Positions 10,290 through 23,101 of a DNA stretch of 64,000 nt are shown piece by piece. A program made the translations under genes and the position numbers. Positions within the stretch are counted from its first letter, which is position 1. Each line of letters begins with the position of its first letter. The notes beneath the pieces were generated by a model. It had not been told where the DNA came from, did no database searches, and worked only from the letters and a program-made list of their open reading frames with translations. Source of the stretch: Dillenia suffruticosa (taxonomy: Eukaryota > Streptophyta > Magnoliopsida > Dilleniales > Dilleniaceae); NCBI GenBank assembly GCA_033439265.1, contig JAVTVX010000013.1:4304501-4368500 (forward strand). The letters run 5' to 3'.

Positions 10290-13200
10290 ATTGTTGGTCT
10301 TCAGGATTGCTGGAAGAAATGGGAGATCTTTATATGGCAGGAAATTTCTGTCATTCCTCCATTTGTAAGTCACTGTTACTTCTGTTATCTTGCAGAACTG
10401 CAACTCAAATACATACTTCCTGGGGGACGAATTTAATGCTTCCTCCATCTTTTTTGGTTTTCTAATTACTTAAATCAATGGCAGGCCGGGGATGCTTTGA
10501 GTAATTTTCTCCTCCTTGAAAGAGAGGAATACCCTGACACACAACTGCTTGGGGGTGAGTCTATAACCCAATGTTTAGGCTTGTATTCTGAAAAGGATAA
10601 TGTTATTTGTCACTCTCTGATCACAGTTTACCAAACCTAGAAAGAAAATTTCTGTTGAAAGGAAGAAGGAATTGATTTTTTTCTAAAATACTGAAAATGT
10701 AATAAAATGGTGAAACCCATCAGTGAGAAACACCATTTTCCTCCCGAAAATTTAAGCTTTCTGGCCTGATATATGTCCTTTTATTAGGTATGCTATGAAA
10801 CTCAGATCAATACAGATGTTCTCTCTGAAGATGTTGAATTTTCCTCATTGATGGATGAATTTTTCACTCACCTCTTTTCCTTGACATCTTATATCACCCA
10901 TCGCCTGATTCACTTCAGTGGTGAGTACTTGTTTCCTAATTCACTCATCTTTAGTTTGGCATTAAAATAGATGGCCTCCATGAAAATCCCATATCATAGC
11001 TATCCAATGCAAACTGTGGATTTGCAATGAGCTTTCATTTATACTATTGCTGACAATGCATTTGGGCCCAATGCTATCACTGCAGAGGAAATTGTCTACA
11101 GAGATGTTTATGGATACAAAATTCAGTGGTCACTCCTTAACCACGTCCAGAATGTTCATACTGCATCAACAAAGAATCATCTCTGGAGGGCTGTTCGTCA
11201 TCTTATTCTAAACCTCACTATTCACGCGCAGCCCCCAGAAACAATGGAAGAAAAGCCTCTAGAAAGAAAGTGGCATTGCCCATGAATCCAAGATCTGCGA
11301 TGTTAGAGATATACAACAGACGTCAAAGTATCCCTCACTTTTTGAAAGGGTATTTACTATCCTCAACTAGTTGCCATTCGAACTGTTTTTCCTGACGCTG
11401 AATTATGATAGGTTTTAGTGGTATATTGAGGAAGTCAAGCTTGTTGTTTGTCCAGTCACGCTGTTTCTTCTCAGAATTCCTTCGCCATCTTTATCTTTTT
11501 CTTCTTACACCAATTATTGCCATTTACTTCTGGTTTCAAAAGCTGTCTCTATATCTTTTCATCTTTCGGTTGGCTGCTTCTGAGTGTAGGTTGATGCTCT
11601 CATTTTTTGGTATGAGACTTGCCTGGAGGTTGGCTATGGACTTTTATAAATCTTCTTTTTCTTATGCCATATGTTTCCAATCTCAAGTCCATAGGTATAA
11701 TTTTCTATTTAAGCTTTTTGACCTGGTGGTTAATTTTATTATTATTTTCCTTAAGGACTCAAGATCATTCCTATGCCATCTTGTCAGTAATGCTTGTTCT
11801 CACAAGTGACTAATGCATTTCATATCAACTGTCAAAACTAGACTGCCAAAAACTTTACATGGGTCCGCTGATGATTTTGGATAGTTGCAGAACACTCCTG
11901 GAGTGCCTCCTGTGCAGGACAGCACTGCAAGATATCAGGAACTTCTCCAAGTTATAAGGTATTAATATAATAAGTTGTCCACTCATCCTCATGAAATCAG
12001 AGAACTTAATCGTATCCAATTGCTTGTTATTTAGATTTTATTTCTTGGATTTTGTTTATTAAGTGATCCATAATGGATGAGTAGCAGAATTTGGCTGTTT
12101 ACAGAGGCAGAAGCATGATCCTGAAACTTTTCTCTTTTTGTTATTTTTCTGGGATTCCCTGTTATCATCTATTATTGTACCTGTAAATGGTGGTTTTTGC
12201 AGGATCTTTTTAGAACTGATAGTCCTTCATTTTTTTTTTACCGACACTGAATGGCTTTTATATGGAATTTTATGGCTACTACCTCAAAGACACAGACTAT
12301 GGTTTTTGTCATTCATTAAACATTTCCCACGCACAGAGTCTGTTCATATTTCATATTTCACAGTGTGTGCTCAAAGCCAAAATGCATGTGAGTATAGTTA
12401 TAATAAGATGACTCTATATGGAGATTTTGATCCTTTTGACAGGCTAGTACATACATTTCTGGAGCTGACTGTTTTGGTTCCTCTCATTGTTTTGACAGGA
12501 ATGGCCAGCTCTCACTGCCTAATTTATTTGTTTATCTATTCATTCCAGGTAGAAAGAACCTTTTATTTCTTTGTAAATTTCATTTTCATCTCAACGTCAC
12601 ATCTTCATTTATATTTCAAATCATTTCCTGTCAGGCCCTTTCAGCCATCATTGTCCTTTGTACTTTGTGAGCACCAAGAGGTTCTTTTCAAATATGGGAC
12701 TGGCTTGCCACATTGCGAAAATTCAATGTGAGGTAAATAGTATATTCAGCTAACTAAATGGTCATGGTTGACTGAAGCTAATTTTCATCACAATCTCTCT
12801 CAATGCACTTCGTTTTATTGTTTCCCACTCAATTGGTACTTCTGAAGGCATCAGTGGAGCAAAATGCATGGGAGCTCAAGCAATACATCGAGGACTTATA
12901 TATTATGCTGCTTGGACTCAGTAAAGGGGGAGTTGACGCAGCAGCTGCATTGTTAATATACTGGCCTGACATGAAAGACAAAGTTGCTGGACTGGCTTTG
13001 GTGCAGTCTCCTTACGTGGCTTCCCAGTAGCTTCTGATATACTGCGCGAAGGCCAAATTGCTGACAAGGATACTTGAGGAATCAAAAAGTTCTTAATTAG
13101 CAAGTTAATTAAGGTACTCAATTTTTCATCTCCGTGCTCATGTTTGTGAGGACTAGTGTGAATTAAGATCAGAAAAAAGTGGTCATCCCTGTACAAACCA

Positions 13201-13924
13201 TCCCACTAAATATGAGAGGTTGCTTCTGAAAATTCAACCATAGACTTGAGATTACAAAGCCAGCAACTTTACGATTAGGCTGAGATTCCCCAAACCACGT
13301 TGATTGAGGTACTTGTACAAAATGATTAGTGTGATTGATGATTAATGGAGAATACCTGAACCCACATGCACTCCTTGGAAAAAATGTGTGCTGACAAGGC
13401 TGTTGTTCCCAATGTCTATTGTGGGTGACGTAAGGGAATTGGAGGATTTGACATATGATAAGCGCAATGAATTTATATCAAAGCACAAACTGCCGGAACA
13501 GATTCCTCTCATTTCTTTCCACTCTGAAGCTAGTACGGGTTCCGATGTCATTGCAACAATATTTCATATAGCTCATCTTTTACTTCCATGGCTCCCCCTT
13601 CCAACATTTGGTTGTAATAACTATGAAGGCATTGTTGTAGCTGGTCGCAAAATACCTGTTGTAGTCCCATTTTCAGCTGTCTGTGCACTGCACTTGCAGT
13701 TGCCGTATGGAGAAAAGAGTGATGGCATGGTGACTTGCCGCGATGCTGAGGTGCCAGGTTCTGTTGTGGTTAGACCAGAGGGGAAACTTGATCGTGTTTG
13801 GATGGTTCTCTCTTCATGGAAGAGGGATTTCATTGACCCCGTTGCTTGCGAAATGTTCGCGACATTCTTGACCACGCTTGAGGAACTTGGAAACAAAATG
13901 GAACAAGAAAAGAATGTACTATAA
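10290..13924 (+). pseudogene. Decayed alpha/beta-hydrolase-like gene
   Basis: Exon-like pieces keep protein similarity and splice signals: 10290-10364 (DCWKKWEIFIWQEISVIPPF), 10485-10554 (FLLLEREEYPDTQLLGG), about 11085-11410, 11891-11958, about 12677-12732 (SNMGLACHIAKI), about 12849-13115 and about 13388-13924. The piece near 12918 carries a GLSKGGVDAAAAL block, a GxSxG nucleophile-elbow motif of alpha/beta hydrolases; a VVVRPEGKLDRVWMV block near 13765 resembles the usual C-terminal part. Damage: an apparent single-base loss after SPY at about 13014 puts a TAG in frame, and the reading VASDILREGQIADK continues in another frame; TGA follows at about 13074; TAG interrupts FTILN/LPFELFF at about 11375; the segment between YIEDLY and MLLG looks shortened. 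I found no intact N-terminus. The 178-codon open end may still be transcribed. I do not recognise the specific family member. Confidence 0.75.
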
Positions 13925-14363
13925 CATAATTATTTTTTTTTTCCTTTCTCCAATCCTTTTTCCTCTAGCGTTTTCTTTTCTCCTTTTTCATCTTAGGGGT
14001 GGCTAAGTGTTTCCCTGTACCAAAAAAAAAAAAAAAAAAACGTGTTTCCTTTCTTTGGTCTACCCTTGAGTACTCCCCGGCCCCCGCAGAGCCCTTTAGT
14101 TGACCCTACCCAAAATAAAATCAATAATATGACATCTTAGTGTCGTTTTTATTTATGCAATATATATGATCTTGAGTTTATGACTTATTAAGATTTTATA
14201 TTATACTTCTCATAATAGTTGAGAACCAAAAATTTAGCAATGGCATGGCACATGACTACAGCAAAAAGGAAGTTCGATGATTGAGTTGCTTCATTTCAGC
14301 AAAGGCTAAAGCTCTCTTGTCATATACCAACACCTATAACTCCCTTAAATAGGAGGCTGCCGT

Positions 14364-14387
14364 TCTCTCTCTCTCTCTCTCTCTCTC
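14364..14387. repeat. (TC)n microsatellite
   Basis: An uninterrupted TC dinucleotide tract of about 24 bases. Confidence 0.9.
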
Positions 14388-15894
14388 GTAAACCTAATAA
14401 TAGGTTCAAAAGGCCATAATGGAAGAATACAATGCTGGATCAGTTTAAGTTTGGAAATGAATACCAGTGGTTTTCTTTTTTCTATTTCATAATGTGGTCC
14501 AAAAGTACTTAAACTTCACAGCAAAGGCAATTAATTATCCCCTGCAAGATGAGATTCAAACCGAATTCTGTGTTGTTGACTCAAAAAAATTTATGGTGCT
14601 AAATCATCTGCTATAGAATTTTCTATCATAAAGAGTGAATTTATGATCTGCTCCCCAACTAAATTTAATTAATGACCATATAAGTTAATAGTACACATTG
14701 TTGGTACTTTCGAATATGGTTGATGAGTGCACTTATCATTGCATTGCTTATCTTAATTGTCAAGCCAAAAATAAAAGGTGAAGAGAAAATGAAAAGTACA
14801 AATGGATCGGTACCGGTGGATAGTCGGATAGTTGGACTAATGAGATGACGTATTAAGTCCATTAACCAAGTTTTAGATTCAAAATTTAGTCATAAAAAAG
14901 ATTACATCGAAAGAATCGCACTTAAATAGGATATCCACGGTTGGATCAGTTGAATTATAAGGTAACCCAAGAAAACGTCAACGCCCACATTAATACCTGA
15001 TGTTTGTCGAAGCCCATCAAAGACCTAAACCACAAAGATCCAAATACAATTAATTGCAGCAGGCCCAAAATTTATCCGAGCCCACTTTTAAATAATGTGA
15101 TGAATTCCCACCACGGGAATAGCCACCTACCCAAAATTAACACATAAATTGATACTCACCCAACAGAGACCCCGTGCTAAATCAAAAGGAACTGAGTTTT
15201 TTTTTTTTTTTTTTCATAAGTTGTGATTAATTTCCAACTACTATGCTAGCTTTAGAGAAATGACTTCAAATTCAGTACCAAAAAAAAAAGAAAAAAGAAA
15301 TGACTTCAAATTTCTTATATGGCTCAGATGATATACATCTTTTTCAAAAATTATGTCATCAAAGATAAGAGCTTGTGAAGCAAATAATCCCAACTTTAAC
15401 GGGTAAGATATATTTCTCTCTAAGCAAAATTTAAGATTCTATTTTTTTTTTTTTAAAAAAAAGAAATTACAATAGATCATGTATGTACAAAGTTCATATC
15501 GTATGACAGAATTATACGTACTTTATGAGTTATTATGTCTATCTCAGATCATGATTGCATATTTGAAGGAAGTGATAGGTAGGTAAGGTTTATAAGGCCG
15601 CGCACACAAACAATCATGGGGTCATACAATCTTAGAGGATTAGATTAGTTATTTGTCATATAGTTGGCCTAAAATTTGGTCACGAAGACCCCTAGGATTG
15701 TGGTTTTTTACCTCCCAAGATATACAATTGTTTCCCATCATAATGACCTTCCATTTTTTTTTCTACTTTTTTATAAATATGAGATCTGTGGTATATGAAA
15801 ATGATTGGGACTATGATTGATAATTGGGTTAGTGAAAAAAATATTAGATTTCTTAATTAAAATTTGATTTTAAATCAAGAGAGTTGAAAGAATT

Positions 15895-15995
15895 ATATTG
15901 GGATAATTCTCCTTTAAAGAAAATCTAATAATAAGTCTGATCGGATTAATTAGAGTATAATTCTAAATATCGATTGATCCAAATAAAAAAAAAAA
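15895..15995 (+). mobile_element. Diverged 3' half of a SINE related to the copy at 38737
   Basis: The order of blocks (TTGGGATAATTCTCCTTTAA, then CTGATCGGATTAATTAGAGT, then ATATCGATTGATCC and an A-run) matches the 3' half of the SINE at 38737-38926 (TTGGGAGGATAACCC, CTGACCGGATTAGTCGGAGT, ATACCGGTTGAT, A-run). It is more diverged, and I cannot see its 5' half or a target-site duplication. Confidence 0.55.
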
Positions 15996-16532
15996 GACCG
16001 GGGCTAATGGAGTTAAGTTTGAAAATTTTGTATTTTAGTAGTTCAGGAAAATGGATAATATGACCGCATATAACAAGAAAATTAGAACCCGAACTTTGGA
16101 ACTTTCATGGCATTTTTCTCAAATCTGGTGGTCTGATGTTGATTTTTTTTTTAATTTTTTATGAAGGATATAAGATAAATTTATTATACATATACAAAAA
16201 ATATGCACAATGAAAAGACAAAATTATTAATTTGTATATGATTTAAATAGAAAATTTGGAACTAAATTATTTAATTTTACATTGCCCAAAAGAAAACATT
16301 TTATTTTATTAATTTTAAAAACCAATCCACACTCGTATTTAGATGTCCTCGGAACAAGTGCTCCCCACTCCCTCCCCCATTTGGTTAGGCGGCTAACGTG
16401 GGTTCGGCTCTGCCTTGTGAGATCCTTTGATTTTCGTGCTCAAACCTCAAACAAATGTTAAATTTATTCAATATGAATCCCTGCCTAACAAGGCATTTTA
16501 CAGCAATTTTCCTCACAACCTCCGGGCCTTGC

Positions 16533-16540
<8 letters not shown>

Positions 16541-16575
<35 letters not shown>
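16541..16575. repeat. (AT)n microsatellite
   Basis: A perfect alternating AT tract of about 35 bases. Confidence 0.9.
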
Positions 16576-16579
<4 letters not shown>

Positions 16580-16918
16580 AAAATTCTATATGTCAATTTT
16601 ATTGCTGTGATATAAAAAAAAAAAAAAATCTTCGGGAAAAAAAACAAAAATTGAAAATTTGCCCCGAACAAAGTTACACTGATTGGTCTTGAAATTGAAA
16701 CATTTGAAAGATTTATTGGTTCACAACATGACTTGCGGAAATAATGCAAACACTGACGGTGGAGAAAAGCTTTGTTTTGGACAGCTCATATAAAACGGCG
16801 GTACAATTTCGACTTCTTGTCCTATACATACTATATTTTGGTCCACATATAAGGACATATAATTGAGAGAGTACAATTTCGGCTTGTTGTCCAAAACTAT
16901 CTTTGGTGGACATATAAT

Positions 16919-16948
16919 TGAGAGAGATAGAGAGAGAGAGAGAGAGAG
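16919..16948. repeat. (GA)n microsatellite
   Basis: A GA dinucleotide tract of about 30 bases with one T interruption. Confidence 0.85.
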
Positions 16949-18655
16949 TTTTGTACCAACAGCTTTTGATTTTGACAAAATCGAATGGCAATTTGGAACA
17001 CCCACATAGCCTAAATCTAGAACATCATATTCTTCGATAAAAGAATTGAATTATTGGGTTTTATGATTAATCATACTTTCGTACTATTCCATCTTGCAAT
17101 CTTTGTACATTTGCGGATATTATTTGGAAGATGGAACCATGAAAATCCTGGTGCTTATTCATCTCCCAAATCACTAATTGCTCAATGCTTAATGATTTTC
17201 TTGTTCTTTCTCTGAAAGAAGCTCAAGATTTTGTTGTGTTGGATAAATTACTTTGCCCTCTAGTTCAGAACTTGTTAAACTCCACCATTATATCTTTACC
17301 TCCTATTGTTTTCTCTCCAACACCTTTGATCCACCCCCACCGCCCTACTAATTCCCAATTTCACATATTATAAATAAAAATTAATGACCAAAGTAATTCT
17401 TTTTTATACCTAAGTTTAAAAGTTTTTGGTTCTTGTATTTGTTGTATTCAATTTTTATTAACCGTTTTAAACAAAAAAGTTTTATTTAGAAATCCGATAC
17501 CACTGATAATGGTGATATACTCAATTTTTATTTATTCATTGTAAATTATTTAATTTTTAAATTCACTATTTTATGGGGCCGACTATACTTCTAAATTAGA
17601 CCAGGGGAGTAAAGGGATAGAAGTGTAAACAAGAGGGAGGCACTTTGACATAAGGGGCAAAGTAATTTAGGGCTAGAACCACATGAACTAAAGTGATTTT
17701 TTTTTTTTTTTTTCCTTCCTCTTATCATAGGCATTTGAATGATGGCCCACAATTTTAGTCAAAGGAAGCTAAACACTCATAAAATAGTTTGCCAATTATT
17801 AAAGTCGATAATCTTTTTCTAAAGAAATAAATTCAAATTTCGGCTTTATTATTGTTATTGTTTTCCTTTTTTCCTTTGATTTCTTTATTAACTTAGCAAT
17901 GAAGACTCGAGGTTGTCATTAATGTCAACTCAAGTTGATTAATGGGTATGGACCCGCCCATATTCCCTTCTCAAGAGTCATGTGTTTGGTCTCAGAGCAC
18001 AACAGCCAAAGAAACCCAAAAATTCTGAAGTTGATGAATCTTAAGGTGAGGGATTATTTTTTTTTTACCGGTAATAATATTTAATATGGAAAAGTAAATA
18101 ATAAAATTAATAAAATATTAATATGGTTTAACTTTGTTAATGTACTATCTTATGAAATTCTTCTATTTACTTTAATATTTAATAAAAATATTTTATAATT
18201 GTTTATTAACTGCTTTTAGGAAAATAGTAGTTGCCCAGCAGGCTGCAAAGCAGTAATGAACCGGAGGAGCAGCCAACCATATCAAATCATAAAGTCCCCC
18301 AAATGGAACCCCATAAAGGCCTGCTTTTGAACCCATAAGTATTTACTTCGTCTCCAAATTCGAAAAGGAAAATTTAATACAAAGTAAATATATTCATTGG
18401 AAACAAAAATTATAAATTTAAGGAAACCTCGAATATAATATATGTTCATTGGAAAACATGTAGTTCATGCACTCAGAAAAATGTAAATTATGTTATCTGT
18501 CGATTGGACTATGAATGAGGGTTGGGACCAAAATATTAATAAGGGTTTCATGGTTTTGTTATAAAATATTTCTCAAAGACATTGGATCTCTGAAACCTTA
18601 ATGTGCTTTGATTCCCTTCATACGAATGTCTACAATCAAATGTGCATATAATTAC

Positions 18656-19889
18656 CACTACAAAGAAACACCCATCAGAAGGGTCTATCCAAATCATTGT
18701 AGAATTCAATTGATTACCTTCAAGTTTTGCGATATATATATATATCGCACACCGATTCCCTTCTCGTAAAACATGTGTGATCGAAGTGTGATTGAATTCA
18801 AGATAGATGATAAAAAGACTAAAATTAACATTAAAATACTATTAAAAAATAAGGTATCAGAGATGAAAATATTCGTCGCTAATAGTAAATATTCCATTGC
18901 TAAAAAGTATTACTGACGAAAAAATACATCCATAAATCCGTCATTAAAAATCTTTTCGTTAAATATTATCGACGGAATACTATCTATCATTAAACTATCA
19001 ACGACGAAAAATTTCTATCGTTAAAAAATCCGTCGTTGATAAAAAACAATATATAAAAATATCAATGAAGGAAATTTTTTGTTGTTACTCCATCGTTAAT
19101 TCTTGGCACTACCTGGGGTACACGTGCCTGAATGTGCGCCCGCCCGCTATCTTTTTTTTTAGAAAATTGCCTACATCCAGATTTAAACCTATGTATCACG
19201 GTGATTTTTGAGTTATCATGACCACTATATCACAATCCCTTTTGTGAAGTTTTTTTTTTTTTATTATCTCACTCTCATTTTGTTTTTTAATATTATCTCA
19301 CTCTCACATTTTTTTTCTTATCTCACTTTCATCTCAATTCATTTTTTCTTTACTTTGGCGTATTGTTTTTTGTTGAATATTCACATTGAACATCTAATTG
19401 TTTAAATTCGACTTTAATTAAATTGGCACTAAATAAAGAAATAAAATGTTTTTTGAGTCAAAAACATAAATTTGATTAATTAAAATGGAATAACAAATTA
19501 TTTTTCTTGATTTACCTAATAAAATAAATAAAAGAAAAAAGAAAAATAATTATAAAATAATAAAATAATAAAACAATAAAACAATAAATAAATAAAATAA
19601 ATAATAAAATAAATAAATAAAAATTTGTCGTTGATAAGTTTATATAAATTTTCTCTTTTTTTACCCTAGACCATTATATTGATGGAAATATTTCCGTAAC
19701 TAATTTCCGTCACTGATAGGTTTACATAATTTTTTTTTACCCTAAATCATTATACTGACAGATTACCGATAGAAATATTTCTGTCACTAATCTCTCAGTA
19801 ATTTTTACCGACGTTAATCCGTCATTATTATTGATGGATTTTTTTCTATTGTTAATTTTTCATCGTTGATATTTTATTTTCTTGTAGTG
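18656..19889. mobile_element. CACTA-like nonautonomous DNA transposon (left boundary uncertain)
   Basis: The right end reads TTTTCTTGTAGTG at 19877-19889; its reverse complement, CACTACAAGAAAA, is the classic terminus of plant CACTA (En/Spm) elements. At 18656 the sequence CACTACAAAGAAA gives a matching left terminus. Both flanks carry many copies of a short subterminal motif in both orientations, variants of CCGTCGTTGATA: near 18940, 18970, 19000 and 19029 on the left, and near 19625, 19703, 19820 and 19860 on the right. The ~1.2 kb interior has no transposase frame, only a GC-richer patch (about 19115-19150) and an A/T-simple stretch (19505-19620). The flanking trinucleotides (TAC and AAA) do not match, so the left boundary or the target-site duplication is not confirmed. 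Confidence 0.65.
18727..18748. repeat. Short perfect palindrome
   Basis: GCGATATATATATATATCGC is its own reverse complement. It lies inside the putative CACTA-like element and may form a hairpin or simply be an AT microsatellite flanked by GCG/CGC by chance. Confidence 0.5.
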
Positions 19890-21654
19890 AAAATAGAAAA
19901 AAAGAAAAACTAATAATAAGCTAAAAAAAGAATAAATCCAATCACATAAAAAAGCATGATAGAAATCCAACATGTTAGCAAGTGCATAACATCACAATCT
20001 CCATACCTACTTTATCTCATTTTAATTTTTGTTTCTCCAATTTTCAATTCCTAAGGGGGATAATGAGCCATACCCCCCAAAATGTAGAAGAATTATTTTT
20101 AATCTCATTATATAAGTTATGGAAGATTTGAGAATTGAATTAAATTCCTTCCCCGTGGACTTTGGAAGAGTTTCATTCTTTTTTACTTTTTAAAATTTGG
20201 GTAATATGAATATGACAATGCAATTTCTTGTCTCCTTCTTCAACAATTTTTTTTTTTTTTTTTTTTTGTAAGCTGTCAATTGACCAAATAAAAGGGGCAA
20301 AAATGAAAACAACAGATAAAAACAATACTTTTCTTTGATTCGTCCATAAAAAGAGTGAAAAAAATTATAAATATTATAATCCTTTCTGTGTTGTTAAAAG
20401 ATTTTACATGCCGTAAAATATTTAATTTGCTATGTTATAAAAAATTAGTCACTAAAATCGAATTTGTTGTATTTTAACATATGGTGATAAGGTAAAGAAA
20501 AAAAAAAATTGGCCACTAAAATGTTAAACACTTTAATAACTATTTCAGATGATTTGCACAAAAAGGGTTGAAACCTGTTCATGAATATGAAATGCTAACA
20601 AAATTTAGCAATAATTGTGAATTTAGGGAGCAAGGTCTTAGAGTTTGACAATGTCGTACCAAGTCAAGCCTTTGATTACAAGTCTCACCGACAGCGCTGA
20701 TGGCTAAGATCTGAACAGTAGCTTGCGAGTAACTCTAGGCGGACACAATCAAGGCATTTGCACTATCTTTTTTCTTCCCCCCCCCCCCCCCCAAAAAAAT
20801 TCATGAATCTTATATGGTGAATTATTCCATTTTCAAGAATTGTTTTCTTGAACTAGCTCTAGCCAAATAATGTCAAACATCTTGGGGGTAAGAGTGTGAA
20901 AATTTATTTCACTTGATCATTGTCAAACTTATGTTTCGTAATTTAATAAATTTATGTACCCTTAATATTTCTACTTTAATTGAACAAATAATAAATTTAA
21001 ACTCTGATTTTCATTTTTATTTTCCCCTCTTTTTTATTAGATAAAAGAAAGCAAATTTTGATGAGCATTACTACACTCTGAGTGTGATTAAGAGAATCTT
21101 CTTTATTAAAAATGTCATATTTCAACTCTAATAGCTAATTTTAAGGCAAGTTAATTATCAAAATTTCATTAAAATATCGATAAATTATGATATATTCTTT
21201 GTAACTCATCTATCTAGGCATGATCGTATGTGTAATTTTTTTAATTGATTATAGAATCCATAATCTCATGATCATGAAGATGGTTGTCTACTTAGACAAC
21301 CATTTCAATAGTGTGCAAATTCTAATTTTCATCCAACGTCAAATAATTAAATTTAACCACAAGAAATAATTATATATCATACCCAATTAGTAGAGACAAA
21401 TATCGACGTGAGGTACTTAACATGATTTCATTTTAACAATTTTGAATTCTTATGCCAAAGAACATATTTCTTTTTTTAAAACAAAAAAAAGACGTAATAA
21501 AACACCTCCCCCCCCCCCCCTCTGGCGCCTCGTGCTTGTGTTGACATTTGTGTGGGTTGTGGGATGGCATATATTAAGGATTGGGAAAAAGGGGAGGGTC
21601 GGTTCTATATGTATGTAATGGGGTCCCTTTGAAGCACCACGTTTCCCTTCCCCT
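19890..21654. other. AT-rich intergenic DNA upstream of the AP2/ERF gene
   Basis: No gene is visible. There are long poly-T and poly-C runs (for example C-runs at about 20777-20792 and 21510-21520) and a patch at about 20630-20760 of more balanced composition that might be a decayed SINE. The last few hundred bases presumably hold the AP2/ERF promoter; a TATA-like ATATATTAAG lies near 21570. Confidence 0.5.
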
Positions 21655-21919
21655 CTTTTGACTCCCCCACCTCCTTCCTCAAGTACCTCTCTCTCTCTCT
21701 CCCCCCCTCCCTCTCCTATTTACACACCCCTCACCTCAGCACTTCTCTTCAGACATCATTTCCTCACCTCTCTACCTCTCTCTCTCTCTCTACACACACC
21801 GATCACTCCCCAATATCTCTTCCCCACCATAGTCTCTCTCTCTCTCATATGATCCATTAACTCTTCACTGTTGACATTGACAACTCTCCCCCTACTTCCT
21901 CATTACTCACTTCTCTCCA
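21655..21919 (+). promoter_or_regulatory. CT-rich 5' leader of the AP2/ERF gene
   Basis: The 260 bases before the start codon are strongly pyrimidine-rich (multiple CTCTCT and CCCCTCC runs). This is typical of plant 5' UTRs and core-promoter Y patches. The position of the transcription start is not visible. Confidence 0.5.
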
Positions 21920-22651
21920 ATGGCTGAGCAGCAAAGAAGCCCCGAAAACGAATCAAGCATCACCACCAACCCATCCTCTCCACCAGCACCACCATATTCC
22001 CCCACTTCATCCGGGTCGACAACAGACCCGAATCCTAACCGACTGAAACGATCACGGGACTCATCCTCCACCACCTCCACCAAACACACATCCTATAGAG
22101 GAGTCCGAATGCGGACATGGGGCAAATGGGTATCGGAGATCCGAGAACCCAAGAAGAAATCCCGGATCTGGCTCGGCACCTTCTCCACACCTGAAATGGC
22201 GGCACGTGCCCACGACGTGGCTGCTCTCACCATAAAAGGCTCCTCAGCAATCCTCAACTTCCCCGAACTCGCGGGTTCCTTACCTCGTCCCGCTTCCAAT
22301 TCCCCTCGTGACGTCCAAGCAGCCGCCTCCAAAGCCGCCGCAATGGACCACTTGTCCTTGAACTCTAATTCTAATTCTAGTACTTCCTCGTCTTCTTCAG
22401 AGTCCTCGTCCACCACCAATGCCGACGTGGCGTCGGAGGAGCAGTTGTGCGAAATTGTTGAGTTACCAAGTTTGGGATCGAGTTATGAGGGTGATTCGGT
22501 GGCTGAGTCGAGAAGTGAGTTTGTTTTCTTTGACTCGGTTGACGGGTTCGGGTGGGCCTACCCGCCACCTTGGCTTCAGAGTTTCGAAGACTGCAGTAGT
22601 TATTTGTATGATCAGACGGAGAGTTTTGAATCTTCATTGTGGTATCATTAA
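21920..22651 (+). CDS. AP2/ERF transcription factor, DREB A-4 (TINY-like) subgroup
   Basis: Intronless 243-aa frame with one AP2/ERF DNA-binding domain at about residues 59-116 ([45 protein letters not shown]). The WVSEIREP block with valine after the WGKW tryptophan, and the [20 protein letters not shown] extension after the domain, are hallmarks of the DREB A-4 subgroup (TINY and ERF034-ERF043 relatives). A basic KRSRD stretch before the domain may serve as a nuclear-localisation signal. A Ser-rich linker (about 143-166) and an acidic, aromatic C-terminus ending SSLWYH suggest an activation region. The family binds DRE/CRT (A/GCCGAC) or GCC-box elements and acts in abiotic-stress and growth responses. 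The first ATG follows a CT-rich leader. It is an isolated gene in a gene-poor stretch. Confidence 0.95.
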   Translation: MAEQQRSPENESSITTNPSSPPAPPYSPTSSGSTTDPNPNRLKRSRDSSSTTSTKHTSYRGVRMRTWGKWVSEIREPKKKSRIWLGTFSTPEMAARAHDVAALTIKGSSAILNFPELAGSLPRPASNSPRDVQAAASKAAAMDHLSLNSNSNSSTSSSSSESSSTTNADVASEEQLCEIVELPSLGSSYEGDSVAESRSEFVFFDSVDGFGWAYPPPWLQSFEDCSSYLYDQTESFESSLWYH

Positions 22652-23058
22652 TGCAATAATTGGTTTGTGTGCGCTTTTTTTTTTTTTTTTCCCTTATGTC
22701 TTCTTCTTCTCCTTCTTCTTCTCCTAATTTTGGGTTCCACAAGGTTTGGCTCTTTTCAATTTTTCTTCGAAGGGCTAAAGACAATATGTTCTTTGTTGTT
22801 ATTTGGGGATAAATAACCCTTAAATTAATATCAATTTTGATATCTTAATATTTCTTTTTTGTCTCTCTCTATTTTTTTAAATTCACAGCAAAAACAGTTC
22901 TAATTTTCTGCTGTTAGTTTTTTAAAGTGGAGTATAAAGTTCACCAATTAATGTCACACTTTTAAATGGCCTTTTGTAGAAATAATTGCTAGTTTGCTAG
23001 TTAAGAAAATATTTAAGAACACAATATGGTTGAAAACTAATTGCAAAAAAAAAAAAAA

Positions 23059-23101
23059 GAAAAAAGAAAAAAGAAAAAAGAAAAAAGAAAAAAGAAAAAA
23101 G
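23059..23101. repeat. Heptamer tandem repeat (GAAAAAA)n
   Basis: Six consecutive copies of the 7-bp unit GAAAAAA, flanked by longer A-runs. Confidence 0.85.

Larger units (their letters stand above)
13925..18655. other. Gene-poor AT-rich intergenic region
   Basis: I found no plausible protein-coding gene or RNA gene. The stretch holds a (CT)n tract (14364-14387), a diverged SINE tail (15895-15995), an AT dinucleotide run (16541-16575), a (GA)n tract (16919-16948), and many A/T homopolymers. Around 16360-16530 the base composition is more balanced, with a GTGGGTTCGGCTCTGCC block that may be another decayed SINE. Confidence 0.6.

Noticed and set aside
12138-12731. 197-codon plus-strand open frame
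   Set aside because: It is T-rich, Phe/Leu-heavy intron sequence of the hydrolase pseudogene. The real exon-like piece (SNMGLACHIAKI) lies in another frame within it.
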